64,000 nucleotides of DNA. Source: Cryphonectria parasitica EP155 (taxonomy: Eukaryota > Ascomycota > Sordariomycetes > Diaporthales > Cryphonectriaceae). Of the stretch, positions 9,859-20,939 are shown piece after piece. Each line of letters begins with the position of its first letter. Position 1 is the stretch's first letter. A program made the position numbers and the translations under genes. The notes under the pieces are model-generated. The model worked only from the letters and a program-made list of their open reading frames with translations. It ran no database searches and was not told where the DNA came from. Location of the stretch: the NCBI RefSeq assembly GCF_011745365.1, contig NW_024468916.1, positions 1,905,630 through 1,969,629 of the forward strand. Reading direction: 5' to 3'.

Positions 9859-12774
9859 GTGGCGTTCTCAACTCAAGGATCTCGAATTAGGAAGGCAAAG
9901 AAACATCGGAGGAAGCAACAACCAAGAGGGAAGATAGCCTCCACGTCTGAGAGCTCTTCCAATCAGACACCCAGTTCGGCCGACTATCTGGCCAACAATC
10001 ACTATGGTCAGAACTTCAGATTCCCCTCCCACAGTGAGCTTGCTGGTGGTGGGTTAACGTTGTTTGCCCGTATGGAAGTCTCCTCGTGGCTGAAGCGATT
10101 CAACTAGTGGCGTCAGATCAAAGGGATTGATGATACTCAAGCACTCAACTTCATGAAAGGCTTCTATACAGATACAATCGTTGCCGGAGAAGTGGAGAGA
10201 TTCACTATAAGCGCCAAAACTTGGGATGAACAGAAGGAGCAACTGTTGATTGCTTATCGCCCTTGGAACCATCTCCAGGCATACACCCCCAAGCAGAAGC
10301 GCCTGAATATCATCAACAACCGTTTCATTACCGATGCTGCTAGCCTCTAGTTGTTCATTGTAGACTATGATAACGCTCTCACTCATCTTAAGATCAGAAA
10401 CAGTCAACCTGTAGCAGAAGCATGGATGAAGCTCCCTTCAACCTGGATCAAGCGCCTCCGAGCTGATCATGGTGTTACTGCTGAAAGCATCAGCAACAAG
10501 AAGTAGCCTTACCTTATGGAAAAGCTGTTGAAGGTTCATCGTGAAGCGCTCCAGGAGGAGACTCAAGACCAACTTGCCTCCGGTGCTACCAACCTTCAAC
10601 TTCATCAACAGGCTCAATTCCAAGGTTCTCCTATGCCTCCACCTCAGCTGGTTCTTGACCAGACACAGCCCGTTCCTGTTCCACATCCGATGCATAGTGC
10701 TCCCAGTCAACCGATGAACCCGTTGGGACAAGCAGTAGGGCTATCGTACTATCAACTGCCTCAATAGTCAACTCGTGATTGGCAAGCTCAGCCTGAACCG
10801 ACTAAGCAGATCTTGAAGGCTGAACCTGCTCAGAAGAGCAACCAAGGATACAACCAGTTAGCTTCAATGATGGAGCAACTCCGCATTAACCAAATTGCAA
10901 TGGCAAAATCCTTAAAGCTGCAGACTGATGCTCTCAGACAGACGCGGAATGTCTCGTATAACCAAACCAAAGCTTTACAGGAGATCTCACAACTGATCAG
11001 GCATCCCCAAACTGTTTCTGCGAGAAACCCTCCTCAGGGGAATGCAAATTTCTTGCAGATGGGTGTTATCTACACAAGTCCGGAGGACAAGGGTGAGCAG
11101 TACTCTGAAGCATGGCGAGCGGAGATCAATGAAATCCTGAAGAAGGACGGAACTCTGCGCAGATGCTACAGCTGTGGGTCGAAGTCCCATGGAGCTCATA
11201 AGTGCGTGGAACTCCGTACTATTATGAACTGTGGCATTTGCTATGCTCCAGCATTAGCGAAGCCAGAGTGGCATCTTGGCAATCACTCGGAGTTTCTAAA
11301 CTCTAGATCAAAACCAGTATCATATGGCCAGGTTATATCCGCTCGAGATAATCCCAAAGGCAGTATGATCCGTCTGATTCTCAGTCTCTGTGAGAATCAG
11401 CGGCTGAAGGGTGTTGAGGATCCTTGGATCTCTCGATATGTTAGCCTGATCCAAGAGGACGAGAAATGGCGTGGAGACCCTGAGATAGCCAAGAATAAGA
11501 CACTATGGGAAGAGACCAACCCCGTTCCCAGATGCAACAATCAGTACAGGATCAACAACATTGAGATCCTTAGCAATGCTGGTGAGATTCAAATGGGGAA
11601 GTCATATCTCACTCCAGCCCAAGCCGAACTATACCTGCCAAAGCTTCCCAGCATCAATGCTGTAGGTGTTGGGCCTATCCAAGCCCAGGTAAACGCAGGT
11701 GAAGCAAAGAAGCGCTATATTAGGAAGGCTGAGTATGATAATAGTGAGGTTGGAGGAGATGCAAGTATGAGAACTGTTGAGGTCCCTATACATTTCGGGA
11801 ATATTGGACCGGAGAAATCCAACAAGCAATCCAACAGTCTGGACAGAGAGCCAACAGTTCAGGCTATTAGTAACAAGCTCCTGAATCAATTCCTAGACCA
11901 CCCGTTGAAGATCTTAAGCTGGGAAATAACAGTCATGTTACCAGAATGAAAAGCTCATCTAATTCACAGTCTTCAAGGAGTCAGCTCTGAAGCCCGAAAA
12001 GTTGTTGATCTCGATAATCAAACCAGCTCGAACCTGTACAAGGCAGATACTGCTAAATCAGCCAATTCATTGCAGCATAAACCCGGAATCTCGACGCTTT
12101 CCCAATCTGAAGGGCTTATTGATAGTCAGATTATCAACACTTGGAATATTACTGAGTACCTTTCGAGACTAGCTCAATCACCCACAGTTCAAGCTTTGTC
12201 TCTTGTTGCTGAATCTGGCTATGTCAAGCTTACTGTTAACATGATTCGAGCCTTCAACAAATCCTCATTTCCTTCTGTAACAGCTTCTATGACTGCTCTC
12301 AGCAGCATCCGAGATAGGAGCATCGCTCCGGTGGCATATATCCCTCTGCAGCTGAGAGGTAAAGAGAATGAATCTGTACAAGCAATGCTGGATACAGATG
12401 CCGAAATGAGCTTGATAGCTCTCTCTCTGTATTCGAGCATGCGCTTATCTTATATGCCAACATCGAATATTATCTTATACACATATAATAGATCAGATAT
12501 AGCGCTTGTTAGAGTTCTTGAAACCGATGTTTTCTGTAGCAGCTTCTCTGAACAGGTAATATTCTATATCGTCGACAACAGATTGATATCGCCAAATCAT
12601 CCTATGCTGTTAGGAATGCCGTTTGTAATGCAAACCAAGCTTTCCTTTGATCACTCCATCCCCGGATTTCTCCATGCAAGCTTCGCCTTTGAAGGAGTAC
12701 AACTGGTTATTACAATCAGCAGTCAGAAACTCCTTAAAGGGGAGGGTTTACACAGAACTATACCAAAAAACTGA
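9859..12774 (+). pseudogene. Gag-protease ORF of inner gypsy element, with premature stops
   Basis: Frame 1 runs from 9859 to a TGA at 12772-12774, interrupted by stops such as TAG at 10105, 10348, 10504 and 10765 and TGA at 11947. Each is one transition from a Gln or Arg codon. The capsid-like region is followed by Gln/Pro-rich sequence and a CCHC zinc knuckle, CYSCGSKSHGAHKC (11164-11205, C-x2-C-x4-H-x4-C), typical of nucleocapsid. Near 12385-12430 AMLDTDAEMSLIALSLYSSM matches a retropepsin active site, with DTDA where DT/SGA is usual. No frameshift indels were seen in this block. The ORF ends directly after a -1 slippery heptamer leading into pol. Confidence 0.85.
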
Positions 12775-12807
12775 GTGCTAGCAGCCACCCTGAGGGATGC
12801 AGGGCTG
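12765..12807 (+). promoter_or_regulatory. -1 ribosomal frameshift signal between gag-pro and pol
   Basis: The slippery heptamer A AAA AAC occupies 12765-12771 in the gag-pro frame, with the gag-pro TGA stop as the very next codon. Slipping back one base enters the pol frame (CTG AGT GCT...), which stays in the frame of RT, RNase H and integrase. Ten bases downstream, CAGCC (12782-12786) can pair with GGCTG (12803-12807), enclosing an inner CCC/GGG pairing. Slippery site, spacer and stem form the standard arrangement for programmed -1 frameshifting. The site is seen; its use is inferred. Confidence 0.7.
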
Positions 12808-15800
12808 TCAGCGGAGAAGTTGTCCCAGAGTGGGTGTTGTTGGAGGAGGGAGATACAGCTGTGATGTCCATACCTGAACGAGACATTGCGGCTGTTGTGA
12901 ACAAGTTAATGGTGGAACTGATGGGGAGGAAGTTGAAGGAGGGTTGCTCCATGGTGAATGAGGAAGGAGCGACCCAAGGGTCTTGCCTGTGTGAAATGCA
13001 CAGCAGCCAGTGCCATTCACGCCAGCCACGTTGTGTGGGGAAGGAAAGAAAAGATGTCTTAAGCCTGGTCAACACTCTTTACAAGCCCAAAGACAAGAAG
13101 GTCAAGCCAATTAATGATTCCCAGCCTGATGGTTCAGTACCAGAAGGAACGATCAGGTGGAAGCTTGCCAAGGTTGAGGAGATGAGACGAGCTCAGCAAT
13201 CCACAAAGCCTACCAAGTATGATGAGTGGATTGAACCCAAGTTCAGCGATCTGGATCCTGATCAGCGCCTGAGACCTGACCAGTAGGCTGCCATGCAAGA
13301 GAAAAACTGTAAAGGGTTTTCTGAAGCTGAGAAGGAAATGTTCAAACACATATTGAGAAACAGGATCAAAGCTTTTGCATGGAACTTTACTGAGATTGGA
13401 AAGATCATTGAGGAAGTAGCTCCCTTGCAAGAAATCAGAACTGTACCCCACAAGGTCTTTCAAGCGAAGTATATTCCAATCCTCAATGCTCTCAGGCCAA
13501 AGCTGATGGAGCTCCTGAAATAATGTATTAAGCAGGAGATCATTAAGGAAAGCTATGCATTATATAGAAACAACTGGTTTCTTGTTATCAAAAAGAATGG
13601 TGGCTTACGCCTGATCAATGACGCTCAAAAGTACAACAAGCACAGCCTTAAGGATGCCTTCATGCTGCCTGCCTCAGATGAATTCTCGAAGGAGTTCGCC
13701 ATATACAAGATTCTTTCACTGCTCAACTTCTTTTCCGAGTATGACTAAGTGCAACTGCATCCTAACAGCAGGAATATGACAACCTTCTCAACGCCCTTAG
13801 GCCTGTTCAGGATGTGTACTCTATCCCAGGGTGCTATCAACTCTGTTGCTCAGTTTATGAGAATAATGATTAGACTTCTATATGATCTTATTCCTCATAT
13901 ATGCCAGCCTTTCCTCAACAACATTCCTGTTCGTGGTTCTACAACAACCTATGGGAATGAAGAGGTTCCGAGCTTTTCCGAAGTGCATAGGTATATTGCT
14001 GAGCACATCGGAAACCTCAATAAGGTTCTTGTAAATGCAGAGCTGGCTGGAGCTACGATCTCAGCATTCAAGTTAGAATGGTGCTGAGTGAAAGTCGATA
14101 TGGTTGGTTATATCGTTAGTTCCAGCGGATAACAACCTCAGAACAGAAAGATGGAAAAGCTTCTGGCCTGAACAGAATGCAAGGATATCAAAGACGTCCG
14201 CTCTTTCATTGGACTGGTTGTCTATTATGCAGCTTGGATTTGGAACTTCGCAATCATTGCCCGATTACTCTACGATCTTCTCAAGAAAGGTGCTGCGTGA
14301 AGGTGGGAGAAGGAACAGAAAGAAGCTGTTGCCATACTTGTCCGAATACTCACATCTCGTTCAGTTATCATTTCAATTGATTACAGCACTGATACTGAGG
14401 AGATCATTCTTATGATGGATGCAAGCCTGTTGGGCTGGGGCGCTGCACTGATGCAGGTAGTAGAGGATAAACGAAAGCTAGCACGTTTCGTTAGCGGAAC
14501 CTGGATAATTGCAGCACAGAAGTACGATGCTACCAAGAGGGAGTATTGCGCTATCCTCTGTGCTCTACAGTCTCTTCAGCAGCATCTCTATGGTTGCTAT
14601 TTCATTCTGGAAACCGATGCTTGCGTTCTGGTAAACCAACTCAATGGAGGAATGAACGATATACCCGGTGCTCTTCTGAACAGATGGATAGCAGTAATCA
14701 AGATGTTTGACTTCACTATCAAACACATTTCCGAGTCAAAGAATCCTGTGGCTAATGCCCTTTCTTGATCTCCATACTCAACGCTACCTAAGAAAGACGA
14801 AGATAGCAATGTTGAGGACTGGTATAATGCTCAGCTTAACAGCATGAATTCAGATGGAGCTGATCTAGTATTACTGCTAAATCCAACTCTTCAGTAAACG
14901 GAACAGTCGAAACGGTATGCAGAGTTCTTATGCCACGAGATCATTCCACCAAAACTCTCCAAGAGGGATCGCAAGAACTTCATGATAGAGGCATTAAAGT
15001 ATCAAATACTTAACCAGGCTCTGTAGCGCCGCGCTAGTGCGAAACTCCCACGCTAACGAGTAGTAGATAATTCTGATCTTCGTTGCTGAATTATCAGAGA
15101 ATGTTATGCCAAGTTTAAACATCGAGATCAAGACTCTACAGTAGCTCGTATTAAGCAACTCTACTACTGAAGAGATCTCTGAACAGATATGGCTAATACT
15201 GTCTCGGGTTGCAAGAAGTATGCAAAGTTCGATCCAAAGATGTGGAAGAAAGAAGTGATCCCAACCCTTCCAAGTCAACTCTTCACGAGGATCAGCATCA
15301 ACATTCAACATATGGCTGAGAATGGCGATTACAGATACCTTGCAGAGGCTCGCTGTGACCTGACCAGCTATATGCTTGCAAGACCCCTCAAGAAAGCTAC
15401 AGCTGCGGAAATGAGGAAGTTCATTTTGAAAGAGATCATTCTTGTATTCGGGTGCTCTCTCAAAATTACTGTTGATGGAGAATCAGAAAACAAGGCTGAG
15501 ATAGCCAAGACTATTAGAGCTCTTGGGATCCTGCTTATCCAGATCTTCAGTTACAATCCTCATGCCCAAGGACAAGTAGAAGCTGATCATCTTTCCTTAG
15601 CAAGTGCTCTTGCTAAGCTAGCTAATGCTCAATTCTGAAGATGGAGGCAGTACTTGAGACTCGCACTCTTCGCTGAAAGGACTATGATCCGCTAGTTGCA
15701 TGGATACAGCCCCTTCTATTTGATTTTCAGTTGGGAGCTGCTTATCCCAATTGAAACTGAAATCCCGACGTGAAGAGTTCTTACATGAACCGAAAACCAA

Positions 15801-16562
15801 TCCCCTCAGGAAGCATTTGAAATGCAGTTAAGGATGATTGCAGCTAAGGAAGATGATGTGCAGAAGGCAATTGAAGCTATCCAGGCATACTATCAAAAGA
15901 TCGCAGCCAAAAATCAAACGCAGGGTTTAGTATGAAAATCTCGACTGAATGTTGAAGATCTCGTGCTTGTCTATAACCACATCCGGAAAATGAGCTACTC
16001 GCGCAATACCAAGATCTCTTATAAGTAGAAGGATCCATACCTGATTGCTCAGATCCTAGACAAACATGCTTATGAGCTCAAGACTACAGACGGAGTTCTG
16101 CTAAAAGGCACATATTCAGCTACTAATCTCAAAAAGTTCGTGCGGAATATGAATGGCATTTGGGAACCCGAGATGCCCATGCCCTGGGAAGAAGATATCG
16201 AGCTTCAACCTGGCCAACTATTAGCAGAAAAGCTGGATTCGATAAGAGCTCCCTAGCGAGAGGAACCAGACAACAATATCCTCGAAGTTCAGAAAGCAGA
16301 TTCAAGCAACAACGCCACATTCTGGGTTCCAGACATCATTAAGCACAACCCCACACCTAGCCAGACTAGTCCTGATCCAAAGATTGTCAATCTAGCAACT
16401 GAAGCGGATAATGATGCTAAGAATGGAAATAGAGTTAGTAACAGTGAACATTTCATACAGGCAGCAGAGAAGGAGAGGCGAGAACAGAAGAAAGCAGATA
16501 GAAGTAGGATGTTTATACCAATCCTAACTAAATCAGCATTCCTAGCTCATAGAGGAGATTAA
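12771..16562 (+). pseudogene. Pol of inner gypsy element: RT, RNase H, integrase; catalytically dead
   Basis: A single frame (frame 3) runs to TAA at 16560 without indels but with about twenty nonsense codons. RT: NNWFLVIKKNGGLRLINDAQ, then FSTPLGLFRM. The YxDD-equivalent is FLNNIP (13911-13925), where fungal gypsy elements have FLDDI, so both catalytic Asp are Asn. RNase H: IILMMDASLLGWGAAL and ATKREYCAIL...LETDA (14412-14768). Integrase: INIQHM at 15297-15311, with Asn (15300-15302) where the first catalytic Asp is expected, then VDGESENKAE and a GQVE motif retaining Glu. The C-terminal domain VEDLVLVYNH...GTYSATNLKKF lies at 15950-16140. The element could not supply its own RT or integrase activity. 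Confidence 0.9.
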
Positions 16563-16849
16563 TTTCTTTCTGTTCATATTTCCTTTTTGTTTGCAAAATA
16601 CATTTTCTTTTCATCTTTCCTATTCCATCTCATATGTTTTGCTGGAGGAGGAGGGACGAAGTATCGTCTGCTATCACTTGCTACAGAACACCATAAACCC
16701 ACCTAAAAATTTCAAAGCATCCAGCACAAAGCATGTTAACCAGCTCTGAAGCTATTTTCATTATTCAAAAATTGCAGTATATTGGAATACAATGCATGAA
16801 AAATGCAGAGCGCCGAAGAAACACTGCAATCTATGAAGACCCCTTACTT
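16563..16849. other. Spacer between gypsy pol and the antisense gene
   Basis: AT-rich with runs of T on the plus strand and no ORF. It is the shared 3' region of convergent pol and antisense transcripts, probably holding both 3' UTRs. Confidence 0.4.
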
Positions 16850-18234
16850 TTATATATCATCCTCATCACCAGAATATCCATAAATATCATTCGATAGCTC
16901 TCTCCTTATTCTGTCCAGATTCATGTCATCCGTATCATCCGCCGAAGAATCGTTATCAAAAACAGAGGAAGAATCTTGAGATTGAACGAACTTAGCTTAT
17001 TTCTCAACACAAGATCCTACTACAGCCTTGCCCTTGCCTTTATCCTTGCTGCGAAATACAGATCGTGGAGCTGCTTGCCCAAACCCAGATACTCCCTTCT
17101 TGAGAGCAGAAGGAGCAGTACTCTTCTTGCCGATCTATGCAGATGAAGTTAGCAGTAATCTTCTTGAGCATCGCAACCATAGTCAGTTATAAGACTTACA
17201 GTATCCTGTGGGTACCATTTCCTTAGCACAAGAGGAATCCATTTGATCTGATTATACGCAATACCTTTATCCCGCATAAGCTTGTATTGAGCTTTGATAA
17301 TACGCTCAACATCAGCATTGGAGTTGACTTGAGAATCTACCTCGATTACACATCGAGGGCTGAGTTGGTAAAACGAGTGCTAACGCTGCAAGAAGAACAA
17401 TAATTAGTATATACTCAAACCTGGTTAAGGATATCAGAATGGGAATCTTACTTGTATACTGCGCTTTTTAACACAAGGGAAGTCTTTGGTATAATTATAT
17501 TCAGACTCTGCATAATAAATGCAGTTGCTGCACTTCCCATTGAAGAAGCTCTTCATTGAGATGCATTCTAGGAAAGGCCAGTTAACATTAACCTGCTGCC
17601 CCTGAACAGGCATGCAAGCAGTGGCATACTAACGAGAGCAGCAATTGCAAGGAACTAGGTTACGCCGACCATAGAACTGAACGAGAAGGGAATTTACTCG
17701 CTCAGGTTGGGAGAAGATGCGGGTAAGGTACTCGCCGAAGGGCTTCCAACTGGCTTTACACACCACAATAGGATTTAGTTTGATAGAATCCTTATTATCC
17801 AGCCTTGCGAAATGAGCAGCAAAGCTAGGGCTTGGCAGTGAGTTGTTTCAAAACATGATATCGCCTTGGATATCCCAAGAAGCGTATATCAAGCCAAGAT
17901 CTCCCTTGATGGTATTGAAGTCTGTAACATCAAGAAAGTCGATATGGATATCCTTGAGCTAGTGGTAGTTGCTGCCCTGAGGAGGAGGAACCGAAGAAGA
18001 AAACCAGATCCAGACCTTGTCAACCTCTTGAGGAGCGGTGTTTATCCGCGAAGAGAAAACAGCGTTAGTGACGATTCGAGATATCTTGAGTGTGTTGCAG
18101 AGCTGAGCAAGGGAAGGTTGACAGAAGGAGAAGTTGTTGTGCGAAGAATGAATTGAAAGGCAAGGTGAACTGAGGGAGAGGTTGTTGAACAGTTTGCTGA
18201 AGGTTGATGAGATGGCAATGAGTGATAAACACAC
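16850..18234 (-). pseudogene. Antisense, spliced Cys-rich accessory gene in gypsy element (DUF3716-like)
   Basis: On the minus strand, exons up to 18234-17452, 17385-17200 and 17134-16850 join in frame through two good introns (17451-17386 with tatactaat; 17199-17135 with tgctaac). The product has an N-terminal region (DKVWIWFSSSVPPPQG, then HIDFLDVTDFNTIKGDLGLI) and a Cys-rich domain with NLVPCNCCSR, ATACMPVQG, WPFLECISMKSFFNGKCSNC and KDFPCVKKR. A basic Lys/Ser tail (LKKGVSGFGQAAP, KDKGKGKA) and an acidic end (DNDSSADDTDDMNLD) follow. The spacing of CxCC, C, C, CxxC and C recalls fungal DUF3716, but this is tentative. Five in-frame stops are each one transition from a sense codon. No clear ATG precedes DKVWIW, so the 5' boundary is uncertain. 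DNA or RNA binding is a guess. Confidence 0.62.
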
Positions 18235-18701
18235 CCAACTGAGTTACCACGCCTTCTATCCAGTCTGTTGCTGAACAGCTCCTATCTGGCCAAGGGTGAA
18301 GCTATTTGCCTTGTAACAAACAGAAAGCAGTGAATTACTTGGGTAGTTGCTAGACAAGATAAATTGGCCATTCCATCCACACTCGCAGCCAGCTATTCTT
18401 CTTCCTCCTTCAACCTCTTCACAACCACCTTTCTCAAGCATATACACACCCTTTTTCTTCCTCATCAACGCTGCCCCAGACCTGTACACCAACATCAGAG
18501 CAAATTGTTAACTGCTCTGCTTACATAATATCATCTTCCTCAACAGATCCTCAGGCTGAAGCTGCATTCTTCTCTATCTTTCTTCCTCAGTCAACACCCT
18601 CTCAGTCCCTTAACTTTACACCTTTGCAAACCCCTCTCGCAATTGCTCACCTTCCGACAAAGCTGTTCTTCCCTTTTCACTTTCCTTTCAACTCAGCAGC
18701 A
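18235..18701. promoter_or_regulatory. Putative bidirectional promoter/leader region inside gypsy element
   Basis: This spacer separates the divergent antisense and sense accessory genes. From 18361 to 18701 the plus strand is strongly pyrimidine-rich (cttcttcctccttcaacctc, tcttcctcagtcaacaccc), like fungal 5' leaders, and ends with actcagcagcaATGG at the sense start. The minus-strand side before the antisense gene is also CT/CA-rich. No TATA box is obvious. The role is inferred from position and composition. Confidence 0.4.
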
Positions 18702-20366
18702 ATGGCCGAATTCAAGTACTCTCTGTTCCCACCTGTCCAGCATAGCTGAGGGGACTGGATGACCAAGGCCTACTGCTTTCGGACTGTCTTTCCCAGAGCG
18801 CCGTACCCAACTGAAGTAATCAAGAGTCGTCCGCCCTACTTCAGTCTAAGGGACGAAGAAAATCATCTGGCAGCAGGACTCGTCGAGAAGTACTTCCCAG
18901 GGTTACCCCCTCGCAAGTCGTACTTGCCCACGATCTTCAGCGCCAATCCTTCCAGATACCTTCTCGATATCTATGATCTGGTCGGATTCTTAGATGCAGG
19001 AATCCCTCAAGATATTGGTCCGCAGCATGCTGTGGCTGCTTTTCGTCATTACGCTCAGTACAATCAACAAGACGTATTCTTGATAGGATGCCTTCGTATT
19101 CCATCGATAGCCCATCCATCTGGCTCTCCTGATATTCTCAATAAACAGAATCTGCCCAAACATGAGGCTAGATAGAAGCGCCTATGGGTTCTCCTCTCAG
19201 TCAATACAGCGACTTCAGCTTGTGCTCTGTCTTAGCTCAATATGAAGACTGAAAAAGGATTTTACATCGCTGTGCACAAATCCGACAATATCCTACTGGC
19301 TCATGCAAGCAAGCACTATCTGAACAGTCAGCTCAGAAGTGCTGGAGCCAATCGGGATTGGGATTTCGAGAATGTTCCAACTACGCCGCTGGATAACGAT
19401 TCGAATGCAGCTCTGCTCTATGCAATCGAACTGTTTCGCCTTCGAATCCTGAAATCTACTGATTTCTACCAATCACCTAGTGGCTGTCCAGACTGGAGGC
19501 AAGCTCTCTATCTTAACCATAGAGAAACTGCACAAAATGTGAAAGAATGGGGTGCGGAGATGGCTATAACAAGCCTGCACTGCCAGGCCTTCTCCTATGA
19601 GCTGGGACACAGCAACTATACGCGATATCCTGATCAGCCATTAAGAAGGAGTGCCTCACTTCAAGAATACAAGGCTGTACAAGTGGAAGCCGGTAGGGTA
19701 CTGAATATAACCTACAAGCCGAATGTTACCTTCTTCGTGGGAGGAGTTGCAGACTTGCCTGAACTGTCTATTGAAGGCGATCTCAACAGGATGAGGAGGG
19801 ACATATCAGCCTTTGCCCTGGAGGATTTCAGAGCGAGTAGGGCACCCAGCCTAGTTCCGTCAAGACAACAGTCCCGAGAGAGCACAGCTCCAGCTGGCCC
19901 GATCTTGTGTTCATCAAGAGGATGTAGTATCAGCTCAGAGTTAAGTCGACTCCCATCCGGAACTCCTACCGATCCTTACTCCTCTTCACCTCGAGAAACG
20001 CCTGTCGGTCCAGGACCAACAATCAACCTGTCAATGCAGCAAACAGCTAGGCCTGGACGTGCTACTGAAGCCCCATTGCATCAGAGACTGAGAAGCAGCA
20101 ACATCATGCCTCCCAGTTTTCCTGATAGACCTCAGAAGCCTCGTATGCCTCTATGGAATGAGCTTCATAGCCTTAACCCTATCAGGCCCTCAGTGGGTTC
20201 TCCGAACTGGACAGGGTTCGATCATGCTATCAAGATGGATATGTATAAAGCGAACTGCGAAAGGATCCGTTGAGTGAGGATGCAGAATCAGGAGAGAACT
20301 GCTGCTGCTGCTGCTGCTCGAGCAGAGTTTGAGAGCAGACGGGGACAGAGAAGAGGTCAGCGTTAG
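18702..20366 (+). pseudogene. Sense accessory ORF of gypsy element, unknown protein of about 554 residues
   Basis: The frame opens at ATG 18702 (MAEFKYSLFPPVQHS) and runs to TAG at 20364-20366. It is broken by only four stops (18747, 19173, 19233, 20271), each one transition from a sense codon and without indels. I do not recognise a domain. The N-terminal half is a folded-looking segment rich in aromatic residues (YPTEVIKSRPPYFSLRDEEN, GFYIAVHKSDNILLAHASKH, CPDWRQALYLNHRETAQNVK). From about residue 390 it becomes Ser/Pro/Arg-rich and probably disordered. The C-terminus has an Ala run and Arg-rich end (GCT repeat at 20301-20319). There is no transmembrane segment, so it is not env-like. It lies where env or other third genes sit in LTR elements and is divergent from the antisense gene. 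Confidence 0.6.
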
Positions 20367-20604
20367 GATCTGTCCAGGTTGTGCCCGTGTTACGAATGGA
20401 CTGAAGATGGATACTGATACTTCTGCATTGATTTGAATGATGGCTCAAGCGATAGGGAGAGGCATGAGGGTTGAATTGGGGGGATGGTTTGGTTTGCAGT
20501 GTTTCCTTTGGCAGTTTGCGATGAATTCTTTATTTCTTTACTTCATCTCCCTCTGATCAGACCTGGCACACCATTGGACTTGTCGCAACTTTGGAAGAAA
20601 GTTG

Positions 20605-20616
20605 CTGGGGGAGGAC
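20605..20616 (+). other. Polypurine tract of inner gypsy element
   Basis: The purine-rich ctgggggaggac immediately precedes the right LTR, the expected place for plus-strand DNA priming. Confidence 0.6.
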
Positions 20617-20939
20617 TGTTGTGGTGGCCAGGGTGGTAGTCCGTGGGACGTGGAGTACAGTGGGTCAAGGGTCCTCATACATATAAAGGATACCACCCAC
20701 TTTTCAAATTCTTTAGCTATAAGCAACAAAAAATAAAGCATCCTTTCTCTTCTTTTCAATTTTAAACCCTTTGGACAGGTCTAAGACAGGTTTTTCACCC
20801 TGTTCTTGTGCCCGTGTGGCCTTAGTTTGCTGTCCTCATCTGCACAGGCACGCTTGGGTTGCACGAGCCCTTGCCCATTGCTTCGGCAGCTGTTTGTCCC
20901 TTTTTCTTTCGAGGGCGACGGCGCCCTAGTTCTGGTTCA
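20617..20939 (+). repeat. Right LTR of inner gypsy element
   Basis: 323 bp, identical to the left LTR except at two positions (G/A in the ttttgaaccc region and in ggcgacagcg). The TATA box is at 20682-20687, the same offset as in the left copy. Confidence 0.95.

Larger units (their letters stand above)
8634..20939 (+). mobile_element. Inner Ty3/gypsy LTR retrotransposon, 12.3 kb, with accessory genes
   Basis: Two 323-bp LTRs (8634-8956, 20617-20939) differ at only two positions, both G/A, and are flanked by GCAA. The order is LTR, zinc-finger-like leader ORF, gag with CCHC knuckle, protease, -1 frameshift site, RT, RNase H, integrase. Then come about 4 kb of non-pol DNA holding a divergent gene pair, and the right LTR. 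RT before integrase defines Ty3/gypsy. At 12.3 kb it is about twice the size of a simple gypsy element. Coding frames are continuous but carry many nonsense codons. Confidence 0.95.

Noticed and set aside
18256..18495. 79-codon minus-strand ORF between the divergent accessory genes
   Set aside because: It lies in the pyrimidine-rich leader of the sense gene and reads as purine-biased low-complexity protein (KKKGVYMLEKGGCEEVEGG).
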